In this document: in pieces, positions 1 through 6,986 of the stretch
How the letters are laid out: every line of letters starts with the position of its first letter
Numbering within the stretch: position 1 is the stretch's first letter
Source: Chryseobacterium gleum
Lineage (GTDB): Bacteria; Bacteroidota; Bacteroidia; Flavobacteriales_D; Sanyastnellaceae
Direction: 5' to 3'
Assembly (NCBI GenBank): GCA_945897395.1
Contig: CAMDFE010000031.1
Coordinates: forward strand, 1 to 10,578
Length of the DNA: 10,578 nt
The notes under the pieces: model-generated
Seen by the model: the letters and a program-made list of their open reading frames with translations, nothing else
Told to the model about the DNA's origin: nothing
Database searches by the model: none
Program-made: the position numbers and the translations under genes

Positions 1-1332
1 AGCCAAAGGAAGCCAGTTGTTCGAATTGAAATCAAATGAAGGAACCGTAGGTGTCCCGTTATTGTAATAACAAAAGATTCTAGAAGTGTGGTTGTTACTC
101 GGAGCAATGGGATCGAAGGATTTGCGATTGGTGATGAGTAAATCTTGCAGCCCATCTCCATTCAAATCCTCTAGAACCGGATAAGCTCCCGTTCCTAATT
201 CAATCATATCGTGTTGAAGAAAATCGTCTTGTGTAAATTGAAAATTAGGAGTTGATTCCCCACCAATATTCTCGTAATACCAAACGCTGTTTACATCTTC
301 CGCAGTGGCATATGCATTCGGAGAAACGAGTAAATCGCTTACTGCATTGTTATTTACATCCTCGTAATACGCGCAAGGAAACAAAGGCAAATTCACAGGA
401 AGTGAATTTCCAACTTGAGCAGGAAAGTCTAATTGAACAGCAGTTGCGCTATCTAAACCGTTCACTGCATTTTCAAAATAGATGGCACCTAAATTATTTT
501 CAGACACATCACCAATGACGAAATCTTTAATGCCGTTGTTATCCAGATCAATGGAACAAATCGAACTTCCGGTGTGCAAATTATTTTGCGAACGCGGATC
601 GGTGACATTGAAACCGCAATCAAAATCGGCACCTTCTAAAATTGAGAAACTCTCCGGACTTTCTCCGAACATACCGTAGCATCTGTTCCCACAGATATAG
701 CTTGTTGTTTCGCAGTTCCCTTCTTCAGACTGCATAGACTTAAAGAAGTAAATGGTTGTCGATTGTTCGGTGTATGCGAAAATATCTAGATCACCATCGT
801 TGTCGTAATCCGTGATAGATGGAACGTCTAAACTTACGGTATAAATTGGCGCAGCAAACGGACTTCCAAAATCGTAATTCGACTGTATGGTAGCTCCATT
901 GTCAACAGGTTCAAACGATAGCACGCCATTGGTTGAAGTGTTCTTCCACAATTTAATTCCGCTGTAATAATTAGTAAAAATATCTTCCTTCCCATCGCAA
1001 TTGTAATCTCGTAATAAAACCCAATTGGTTAATCCGCTTGGAAAGGCATTGTTGTATTCGCGGGTGTATCGATAATAGGTATCGCCTTGCACATCGCCCA
1101 TATTGATGAAAACAGAAATGCGCGAACCTATTCGATCGAAAATAAAAATATCCTTGTTACCATCTCCGTTTGCGTCTATCCTTGAAATCTGACACGAGTT
1201 CAATCCGCCCGCCCAAGGGTTCTGAAGATAAAATCCGTCTGCGCTAACCGGAGTTGTGTATGAGCGCGTAAGTGGCTGCGCGATGGCTATTCCGCAAGCG
1301 AAAAGGAACAATAAGACGACAGAGTATTTCAT
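1..1332 (-). CDS. Secreted FG-GAP/VCBS-repeat protein, C-terminus cut by window edge
   Basis: An open frame runs without a stop from an ATG at 1330-1332 to the left edge: 444 codons, 3' end missing. The N-terminus has a clear Sec signal peptide (Lys2, a hydrophobic stretch at about 5-18, probable cleavage after AIA or AIAQ near residue 18-19). The mature part carries six Asp-rich calcium-loop motifs of the FG-GAP/VCBS type at about residues 53-61 (DANGDGNKD), 109-117, 175-183 (DYDNDGDLD), 262-270, 325-333 and 389-397 (DLNGDGLQD), each followed by a hydrophobic strand such as DIFIF or DLLIT. Such repeats build beta-propeller blades in extracellular proteins. In Bacteroidota these proteins usually end in a T9SS sorting domain; here that end lies outside the window, so T9SS export is inference. 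The start is supported by the signal peptide and a TATCTTTG box 6 bp upstream. Substrate or partner unknown. Confidence 0.88.
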   Translation of the reverse strand, partial: MKYSVVLLFLFACGIAIAQPLTRSYTTPVSADGFYLQNPWAGGLNSCQISRIDANGDGNKDIFIFDRIGSRISVFINMGDVQGDTYYRYTREYNNAFPSGLTNWVLLRDYNCDGKEDIFTNYYSGIKLWKNTSTNGVLSFEPVDNGATIQSNYDFGSPFAAPIYTVSLDVPSITDYDNDGDLDIFAYTEQSTTIYFFKSMQSEEGNCETTSYICGNRCYGMFGESPESFSILEGADFDCGFNVTDPRSQNNLHTGSSICSIDLDNNGIKDFVIGDVSENNLGAIYFENAVNGLDSATAVQLDFPAQVGNSLPVNLPLFPCAYYEDVNNNAVSDLLVSPNAYATAEDVNSVWYYENIGGESTPNFQFTQDDFLQHDMIELGTGAYPVLEDLNGDGLQDLLITNRKSFDPIAPSNNHTSRIFCYYNNGTPTVPSFDFNSNNWLPLA

Positions 1333-1338
1333 ACCCCT

Positions 1339-1346
1339 CAAAGATA
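1339..1346 (-). promoter_or_regulatory. -7 promoter box of the FG-GAP gene
   Basis: On the minus strand this reads TATCTTTG, a perfect match to the Bacteroidota -7 consensus TAnnTTTG. It ends 6 bp before the ATG at 1332. No TTG/TTTG -33 element is visible at the usual 17-23 bp distance, so the promoter assignment rests on the -7 box alone. The expected transcription start would fall within a few bases of the start codon. Confidence 0.5.
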
Positions 1347-1349
1347 GCA

Positions 1350-1381
1350 TTTGCACGTTAACACTTTAAGAAGTTTCTTTG
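1350..1381 (+). promoter_or_regulatory. Promoter of the small membrane protein gene
   Basis: TTTG at 1350-1353 and TTTCTTTG at 1374-1381 are 20 bp apart, the usual spacing for the Bacteroidota -33 and -7 (TAnnTTTG) elements. The -7 box has T instead of A at its second position. The box ends 4 bp before the ATG at 1386, so transcription would begin at or next to the start codon. It is interleaved with the opposite promoter at 1339-1346. Confidence 0.5.
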
Positions 1382-1385
1382 CAGA

Positions 1386-1913
1386 ATGAACGCATCTCTT
1401 ACATTTCTATTGGTAGCATTGAGCATTGTCATTGCTGGAACGATTATTTTCTTTCTTATGGAAAAACAACATCGTCACAATGAGCAACGTTGGCAGTTAG
1501 AATTGCGCAAAGCCAATGCAAGTGCGCTCGCTTCTTTGCGTCTATCTGCTTATGAAAGATTAATTGTTATGTTGGAAAGATCAAGACCGAGCAGCATTGT
1601 CTTGCGCAGCAATCGTTCGGGAATGACATGCACGTTATTGCAGTTGGAAATGATTCGCAACATTCGCGAAGAGTTCGACCACAATGTTTCGTTGCAGATG
1701 TATGTAAGCGAACATACGTGGGCGAGTATTCAGCAAGCGAAGAGCGACATCTCTGAACTATTCAAGGTTTCTTATTCGAAAGTGAATCCGAACGACAACA
1801 GCATGTACCTCAGCAATTTCGTTTTAGAGATGGAAGCGGCTGTGGGTAATCCGGCTGTTGAGAATGCTTTGAGAATGTTAAGGATTGAGTTGATGTCGCA
1901 TTACGCGAGTTAA
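1386..1913 (+). CDS. Single-pass membrane protein of unknown function (175 aa)
   Basis: The function is not known to me. The protein starts with one strongly hydrophobic helix (residues about 5-24), followed by a His/Gln/Arg-rich stretch (26-41) and a mostly helical, soluble domain. Segments such as LRLSAYERLIVMLER (51-65) and NVSLQMYVSEHTWASIQ (100-116) resemble a conserved hypothetical family that I recall from Bacteroidota genomes (possibly the group named DUF7935), but this is from memory. The layout suggests an N-terminal membrane anchor with a C-terminal domain, probably cytoplasmic. The start at 1386 keeps the complete membrane helix; the next Met (residue 25) would remove it. No Shine-Dalgarno site is visible; a promoter box ends 4 bp before the ATG. 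It stands between two secreted-protein genes, but nothing shows that it serves them. Confidence 0.85.
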   Translation: MNASLTFLLVALSIVIAGTIIFFLMEKQHRHNEQRWQLELRKANASALASLRLSAYERLIVMLERSRPSSIVLRSNRSGMTCTLLQLEMIRNIREEFDHNVSLQMYVSEHTWASIQQAKSDISELFKVSYSKVNPNDNSMYLSNFVLEMEAAVGNPAVENALRMLRIELMSHYAS

Positions 1914-1965
1914 GCGAATTTTTATATTGATTTTTACCATACCTTTATTAAAAATATAATTTAAA

Positions 1966-4644
1966 ATGAAAAAACTAATAGTATTTCTTTTGTTTTTTCT
2001 TTTTATTAAAGAAGTGTTTTCTCAAACAGCCGGATGCACGGATGCTACTGCATGTAATTACAATTCACTGGCCACGATAGATGATGGGTCATGTACTTTC
2101 GCCCAACGCTATTATGCTGATACTGATGGTGACACATACGGAAACTTAAGCGTAGGTATTTTGAATAATGGAGGCGTAGTTTCTGTAGAAGAGAATGATG
2201 ATATTGTTGTTGTTATTAATAATGTAGATATAATTAACTCGGGAACTGCCATTTACTTCCAGATCCTTGTCAATACCACATTGACTTTCGATTGGTCATA
2301 TGTTTCGACAGGATCTACACCTATAAATACTCCAGTAACATGGTATAATTCTAATTACGGCGTTTTTGCTGGTCAGGAGCAATATCCAATATTAAATCCT
2401 AATGGCGGCACAACCCAGTCGGGAACGTTTACTGCTGCTTGTTTAGCAGGTAGCATTATTGCACTTTATCTCGAGAATATAACTCCAAATGTTGGCCCAG
2501 GGAGCACTACATTAATAATCTCGAATTTTAGTGCTTTCGCAGCCATGGATTTTCACTCTTGTGTTCAAGAGCCGGGTTATGTCTCAAATAATACCGATTG
2601 CAATGATAGTGACCCTGCTGTATACCCAGGTGCAACTGAAGTATGTAACGGTGTAGATGATAACTGTAACAATCAAATCGATGAGGGGCTATTGAGCGCT
2701 TACTACGCTGATACTGATGTTGACGGTTACGGCGATGCGGGTTCAAGCGTTCAATCTTGTACTCAACCAGCAGGATATGTTACCACTAACACGGACTGTA
2801 ACGACAGCAGCGCTGCAGTTAACGTAGGTGCAACTGAAGTGTGTAACGGTATAGATGATAACTGTAGCAATCAAATCGATGAGGGGCTATTGAGCACTTA
2901 CTACGCTGATACTGATGTTGACGGTTACGGCGATGCGGGTTCAAGCGTTCAAGCATGTTCTCAACCAGCAGGATATGTTACCACTAACACGGACTGTAAC
3001 GACAGCAACGCTGCAGTTAACCCAGGTGCAACTGAAGTATGTAACGGTGTAGATGATAACTGTAACAATCAGATTGATGAAGGATTAACCTTCACCAACT
3101 ACTATGTTGATACCGATGGAGACGGATACGGAGCAGGAACAGCAACGAATGCATGTTCTCAACCTGCCGGTTATGTTACCACTAACACCGACTGCAACAA
3201 CAGCAACGCTGCAGTTAATCCAGGAACTACAGAGTCGTGTAACACCGCTTACGACGATAATTGCAATGGATTAATTAACGAAGGTTGCCAAGTATGCCCA
3301 GGGGGAGAAAATCCATCCACAGCAACTACAATCACTCCTGCTCTTTGGCCAAATTGTAGTCCCCCCGTTAGTGGCACATTGGTGAATGCATTAATTTCTA
3401 GTGATGCCAATACTATTTGCTTAACGGGTGAAGACAAGTGGCACCAATTCGTCGCAACTTCAGAAGGTGTTAGTATCGTTGTCAACTCAACGTCTACTAA
3501 TATCTTAATTGAATTGCAAACAGCAGCTGGTGTTCTAGTAGCACAAGAGAATGCTGTGTCTGGTCTTGGTGGTGAAATTTTAAACCACAGCGGATTAACT
3601 GTAGGTCAAGTCTACAAAATCGGTGTGCGTAATTACAACAGTGCTTCAGGTTCTGGTGCTTACACCATCTGTGCTAAAATTTTGAAGCGCGGTGGTTGTG
3701 ACTCCGGTCCAGGTCCATACACATTGTGTCAGAACTTCAAGGCAACTTGGGCTGGTGCAGTTGGAACCAGCTACACGTTTACATTCACTGGGGTATCTGG
3801 TCCTGCTTTGGGAAACGTATATACACGCACTCAAAGCTCAGACAACTGTCTCTTAAGCAGCGTATTTCCAACTTTACCTTACGGCTCTACCTACAACGTG
3901 CTAATCACAAATACATACACACTTCTCAACGCTGCTGGTGTAGCGGAATTCATTTCAGTTCCAGCTTTATCGCCTTGCACAATGATTACTAGTCCCCAGC
4001 CACTTACTGCATTGAAGTTAAATGACAGATGCGCTGCTGGACCGCGGAACCGCGGGGCCTCAGTAACATCTCTACCCTGGGTTTGTGGGATAAGTGATTG
4101 GCGCTGGGAATTCACCGAAGTAAATTCTATGGGTGCTCCAATTGCTGCTCCAATTACTGTAAACAGAGGCGCAGCTTCTAACCTCCTTAATTTGGGTAAT
4201 GTAGTGCAATTGGCATACGGTAAAACGTACTCTGTTCGCACTGCTCCATTATTATCATATACTGGGTCGAATTATCTATGGGGAGCTCCGCAATGTATGA
4301 GTATATGTTCGAGTAACGGCAGTTGTATGGTTTTGGATTCCGACGGGAGACCACCGGCACCACAAACCGAGAAAATGGACAAAGCAGATGACGTAAACCT
4401 GAGTTTGTATCCAAATCCAACTCAAGGTGCCAGTGTGAACATTAACCTTACGGGTGTTGAATCAGAAAACGTACATATTCGTATAATAGATGCTATGGGT
4501 CGTCAAGTATGGAGCAACCGTTATTCAGTTAGTGGAGTGTTAAATACAAATATTAGCTTCGAACGTCCACTTGCACGGGGTTTGTACCTTGTTGAAGCCA
4601 TCTTCAACAGTGAACTTCAAACCCAACGAATGCTGATTCAATAA
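1966..4644 (+). CDS. Large secreted mosaic protein with MopE-like repeats and T9SS sorting domain
   Basis: A cell-surface or released protein of 892 residues. Order of parts: Sec signal peptide (1-20, cleavage near FSQ); a Cys-rich motif (23-43, GCTDATACNY then IDDGSC) found in many flavobacterial secreted proteins; four MopE-like putative metal-binding repeats (PF11617 type) with YYADTD, DCNDS and EVCNGVDDNC cores, at 49-242 (split by an insert, 61-197), 246-308, 312-374 and 379-440; a beta-rich, pre-peptidase/jelly-roll-like region (about 444-570); two tandem copies of an unnamed domain (about 585-680 and 686-790); and a T9SS type A sorting domain (811-892, LSLYPNPTQG, then IRIIDAMGRQ and GLYLVEAIF). 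Asp-rich loops suggest calcium or other metal binding (family knowledge). No catalytic domain is recognisable; adhesion or surface-structure use is inference. The leader is A-rich without Shine-Dalgarno; only a weak box (TACCTTTA, 1940-1947) lies upstream. It is likely transcribed alone. Confidence 0.92.
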   Translation: MKKLIVFLLFFLFIKEVFSQTAGCTDATACNYNSLATIDDGSCTFAQRYYADTDGDTYGNLSVGILNNGGVVSVEENDDIVVVINNVDIINSGTAIYFQILVNTTLTFDWSYVSTGSTPINTPVTWYNSNYGVFAGQEQYPILNPNGGTTQSGTFTAACLAGSIIALYLENITPNVGPGSTTLIISNFSAFAAMDFHSCVQEPGYVSNNTDCNDSDPAVYPGATEVCNGVDDNCNNQIDEGLLSAYYADTDVDGYGDAGSSVQSCTQPAGYVTTNTDCNDSSAAVNVGATEVCNGIDDNCSNQIDEGLLSTYYADTDVDGYGDAGSSVQACSQPAGYVTTNTDCNDSNAAVNPGATEVCNGVDDNCNNQIDEGLTFTNYYVDTDGDGYGAGTATNACSQPAGYVTTNTDCNNSNAAVNPGTTESCNTAYDDNCNGLINEGCQVCPGGENPSTATTITPALWPNCSPPVSGTLVNALISSDANTICLTGEDKWHQFVATSEGVSIVVNSTSTNILIELQTAAGVLVAQENAVSGLGGEILNHSGLTVGQVYKIGVRNYNSASGSGAYTICAKILKRGGCDSGPGPYTLCQNFKATWAGAVGTSYTFTFTGVSGPALGNVYTRTQSSDNCLLSSVFPTLPYGSTYNVLITNTYTLLNAAGVAEFISVPALSPCTMITSPQPLTALKLNDRCAAGPRNRGASVTSLPWVCGISDWRWEFTEVNSMGAPIAAPITVNRGAASNLLNLGNVVQLAYGKTYSVRTAPLLSYTGSNYLWGAPQCMSICSSNGSCMVLDSDGRPPAPQTEKMDKADDVNLSLYPNPTQGASVNINLTGVESENVHIRIIDAMGRQVWSNRYSVSGVLNTNISFERPLARGLYLVEAIFNSELQTQRMLIQ
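2557..3285 (+). repeat. Tandem MopE-like repeats, about 198 bp per unit
   Basis: The region holds the second part of repeat 1 and the complete repeats 2-4. Unit starts (codons for YY) lie 198 bp apart between repeats 2 and 3 and 201 bp between 3 and 4. The unit starting at 2689 and the unit starting at 2887 are nearly identical at DNA level: by eye about ten differences in the first 180 bases. Repeat 4 is more diverged. Such near-identity in coding repeats suggests recent duplication or gene conversion. Confidence 0.9.
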
Positions 4645-4652
4645 ACGCGTAA

Positions 4653-4731
4653 GAGGGCGACTTGCTTCGCGAGGGCGAACTGCTTCGCGAGGGTCTTTGA
4701 CGAAGGTTGCAAGCAACGAGGGTCTTCGACG
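4653..4731. repeat. Short GAGGG-type intergenic repeats between convergent genes
   Basis: Within the 103-bp gap between the stop codons of two convergent genes there are two tandem 18-bp units, GAGGGCGACTTGCTTCGC (4653-4670) and GAGGGCGAACTGCTTCGC (4671-4688), then two further GAGGGTCTT-beginning segments (4689 and 4718). A small hairpin GTTGC-AA-GCAAC lies at 4706-4717, nested inside a possible CGAAG/CTTCG pairing (4701-4705 with 4724-4728). There is no T-run, so it is not a standard intrinsic terminator. It may be a piece of a dispersed genomic repeat or a structured 3' end. Confidence 0.6.
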
Positions 4732-4747
4732 TTTCTAATTACGAAGT

Positions 4748-5245
4748 TCATCTAATCCTGACAACCCTTCCAACCTTAAGATCTCTCTCCACCGCTGTTA
4801 TCTCAAACTCCCCAAGTCTTTTGGAGGAAGAAATGTAGATTAGACTTTCTCCATATACATTTTTCAAAATTGTATCTGGAAGATTTGCGAAAGAGATGCG
4901 TCCTGGGATTAAATGATGACCAATTTCTTTGTTCAATGCAACTCTATTGTTTGAAGGCACTAAAGCTTGATATTTATCGAGTCCCTTCGTGCGAAGAACT
5001 GCGTCGGAAGGGACTAACAACGTGTATTCGTTTTTCTCTATTGAATCAGCCCAAGCGCTCAATTCAACTAAACTGCCCCAAACAGAGGTTTCATATTCCG
5101 AATTCAAAAAAGTTAGAATATTCTCTTCCTTCTTCGAATAAACCGAACGTTCATTCGGCTTCGATGCCGAAATAGAATTGTCCGGCTCTGAAGAAGAACA
5201 GGCCTGCAACAGTAGAATTATTCCAATGTAGCAGGCCTGTTTCAT
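4748..5245 (-). CDS. Fasciclin-like lipoprotein
   Basis: A 165-residue exported lipoprotein. The N-terminus has a short hydrophobic stretch and a lipobox LQAC with the lipidated Cys at 16, followed by a Ser-rich linker. The rest fits a single compact fasciclin (FAS1) domain: TLLVPSDAVL (75-84) matches the first conserved FAS1 block and HHLIPGRIS (110-118) the second, the YHVVPG-type motif. The usual closing NGVIHVID-like block is reduced to VGRVVRIR at the very C-terminus, so the domain is short or diverged. FAS1 domains mediate adhesion or protein-protein contact; the partner here is unknown. It starts 13 bp after the pckA stop, with an A/T-rich leader and no separate promoter visible, so it is probably co-transcribed with pckA. 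The link to gluconeogenesis is unclear. Confidence 0.82.
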   Translation of the reverse strand: MKQACYIGIILLLQACSSSEPDNSISASKPNERSVYSKKEENILTFLNSEYETSVWGSLVELSAWADSIEKNEYTLLVPSDAVLRTKGLDKYQALVPSNNRVALNKEIGHHLIPGRISFANLPDTILKNVYGESLIYISSSKRLGEFEITAVERDLKVGRVVRIR

Positions 5246-5258
5246 TTCAATATAAAAA

Positions 5259-6866
5259 TTAAGCTTTCACCTTCGGAGAGGCCGAAAGCAATGCTTCACT
5301 TGCGTAATCTTTAAAATTCTCAAAGTTGGCAACAAACTTCTCAGCCAAATCATTCGCCTTCGCGTCGTATGCATCCTTGTCTGACCAAGTGTTACGCGGA
5401 TTCAACATTTCTGCTGGAACTTCTGGACAGGTCGTTGGCATTGCCAATCCGAACACTTCGTGCGTCGCGAATTCAACATCGTTCAACTTTCCTCCCAACG
5501 CTGCTGTAATCATTGCACGTGTAAAGCTTAATTTCATGCGACTTCCCACACCGTATGAGCCTCCTGACCATCCGGTGTTGATTAACCAAACTTGAGCACC
5601 GCTCTCATCGATCTTCTTTCCTAACATCTCAGCATAAGCCGTCGGATGCAGCGGTAAGAATGGCGCTCCGAAACATGCACTGAATGTCGTCGTTGGCTCA
5701 GTGATTCCAGCTTCAGTACCGGCAACCTTCGCGGTGTATCCGCTAATGAATTGATACATCGCTTGCTCTCTCGAAAGCTTACTAATTGGAGGCAATACCC
5801 CGAACGCATCGCAAGTCAAGAAGAAAATATTTTTCGGAATTCCACCTACACTTGGATTCATCGTATTATCGATGTGCTCCAGCGGATAGCTCACACGTGT
5901 GTTTTGTGTCTTCGCGCTTTCGGAATAATCAGGAGTCACTCCGTCGTCTTCGAATCCAATGTTCTCTAACAACGCCCCGAACCTAATCGCATCGTAAATC
6001 TGAGGTTCTTTCTCACGAGACAGGTCAATCGTCTTCGCATAACATCCACCTTCAAAATTGAAAACAGTTGTGTCCGCCCAGCCGTGCTCGTCGTCACCAA
6101 TTAATCTTCTATTCGGATCGGAAGACAATGTTGTTTTTCCCGTTCCTGAAAGGCCGAAGAATATTGCAGTATCGCCGTCTTTACCTACGTTCGCAGAACA
6201 GTGCATAGACAATACATTCTTCTCGTGTGGAAGAACGAAGTTCAATACAGTGAAAATTCCTTTTTTGATTTCACCGGTGTAACCCGTTCCACCAATAATG
6301 GCCATCTTCTTTGTGAAATCGATAATTGCGAAATTGTGCTGACGCGTTCCGTCGATTTCTGGATCGGCCATGAATTCAGGCGCACAGATTACATGCCATT
6401 CTGGTGTCATGGTTGTTAACTCTTCCGCAGTTGGACGCAAGAACATGTTGCTTGCAAACATGTTGCTCCATGGAAATTCCGTTACCACACGCACATTCAT
6501 GCGGTAGCGCGGGTCTGCGCAGACATAAGCGTCGCGTACATATACTTCGCGTCCGTTAAGGTGAGCGCACATACGTTCATACAAACGGGTGAATTTATCT
6601 GAATCGAATGGAATGTTGAATTGGCTCCACCAAACGCTGTTTTCAGTAGAAGCGTCTTTTACAATAAACTTGTCTTGTGGAGACCTGCCAGTGAATTCTC
6701 CGGTATCAATGGCTAAAGCGCCCGTATTCGTGAGTGTTCCCTGAGAAAGTAAAATGGTTTCTTCAACCAATTCTGCAGGTGTCATGTTCCAATATGCAGT
6801 GGAAACATGTTTAAGTCCGAGGTAGGCTAACGTTGCGCCTTCGGGACGTGTACCGATGTTTGTCAT
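5259..6866 (-). CDS. pckA: Phosphoenolpyruvate carboxykinase (ATP)
   Basis: Cytoplasmic enzyme of gluconeogenesis: oxaloacetate + ATP gives phosphoenolpyruvate + ADP + CO2. The 535-residue length is normal for the ATP-dependent family. Visible motifs: TGRSPQDKF (59-67, substrate-binding Arg61); GEIKKGIF (199-205, active-site Lys pair); MHCSANVG (221-228, metal-ligand His222); P-loop GLSGTGKTT (238-246); kinase-2 motif LIGDDEHGW (255-263, Mg/Mn-binding Asp); NTRVSYPLEHID (322-333, Arg324); and INTGWSGGSYGVG (429-441). All key residues are present, so it should be active. The GLSGTGKTT P-loop and overall motif set point to the ATP form rather than the GTP form. A TATATTTG box lies 38 bp upstream of the ATG, giving a leader of about 30 nt. 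A fasciclin-like lipoprotein gene follows after 13 bp, probably in one transcript. Confidence 0.97.
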   Translation of the reverse strand: MTNIGTRPEGATLAYLGLKHVSTAYWNMTPAELVEETILLSQGTLTNTGALAIDTGEFTGRSPQDKFIVKDASTENSVWWSQFNIPFDSDKFTRLYERMCAHLNGREVYVRDAYVCADPRYRMNVRVVTEFPWSNMFASNMFLRPTAEELTTMTPEWHVICAPEFMADPEIDGTRQHNFAIIDFTKKMAIIGGTGYTGEIKKGIFTVLNFVLPHEKNVLSMHCSANVGKDGDTAIFFGLSGTGKTTLSSDPNRRLIGDDEHGWADTTVFNFEGGCYAKTIDLSREKEPQIYDAIRFGALLENIGFEDDGVTPDYSESAKTQNTRVSYPLEHIDNTMNPSVGGIPKNIFFLTCDAFGVLPPISKLSREQAMYQFISGYTAKVAGTEAGITEPTTTFSACFGAPFLPLHPTAYAEMLGKKIDESGAQVWLINTGWSGGSYGVGSRMKLSFTRAMITAALGGKLNDVEFATHEVFGLAMPTTCPEVPAEMLNPRNTWSDKDAYDAKANDLAEKFVANFENFKDYASEALLSASPKVKA

Positions 6867-6904
6867 GAATAAAAATTTGGTTCGACTATCATTGAATCGT
6901 TTGG

Positions 6905-6912
6905 CAAATATA
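6905..6912 (-). promoter_or_regulatory. -7 promoter box of pckA
   Basis: On the minus strand this is TATATTTG, a perfect TAnnTTTG match, 38 bp before the pckA ATG. No TTG/TTTG occurs 17-23 bp upstream; the rimM terminator hairpin lies there instead. Lack of a -33 element may mean that the promoter needs an activator. Confidence 0.5.
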
Positions 6913-6917
6913 ATAAT

Positions 6918-6939
6918 AAAAAAAGGGGTAAGAATCCCC
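6918..6939 (-). terminator. Probable intrinsic terminator of rimM
   Basis: On the minus strand GGGG (6939-6936), a 7-base loop and CCCC (6928-6925) are followed directly by seven T (6924-6918). The stem is only 4 bp but all G-C, and it lies about 48 bp past the rimM stop. It sits just upstream of the pckA -7 box, which would separate rimM from pckA transcription. Confidence 0.5.
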
Positions 6940-6943
6940 GAAA

Positions 6944-6961
6944 CTCAACCCTTTCTCAACC
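6944..6961 (-). promoter_or_regulatory. Direct repeat upstream of the pckA promoter, possible operator
   Basis: On the minus strand GGTTGAG occurs twice (6961-6955 and 6950-6944), exactly 11 bp apart start to start, about one helical turn. It lies about 32-49 bp upstream of the pckA -7 box, a place typical for an activator site. No regulator can be named from sequence alone. Confidence 0.3.
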
Positions 6962-6986
6962 ATTAACGGTTTGAAATGTTGATTAA

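Noticed and set aside
252..679. Two plus-strand open frames (88 and 65 codons)
   Set aside because: They lie wholly inside the minus-strand FG-GAP protein frame, which has a signal peptide and six repeated motifs; the plus-strand translations show no domain features.
2689..3084. Regular 198-bp repeats as a possible CRISPR-like array
   Set aside because: There are no short conserved repeats with unique spacers; the units are translated in frame as MopE-like protein repeats.
4042..4055. CCGCGG-AA-CCGCGG hairpin-like sequence
   Set aside because: It lies inside an intact coding frame, the symmetry does not extend beyond 6 bp, and no T-run follows, so a regulatory role has no support.
3891..4420. 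Minus-strand open frames of 116 and 77 codons opposite the large secreted protein
   Set aside because: They have no recognisable motif or start context and overlap a plus-strand gene with clear domain structure and a C-terminal sorting domain.
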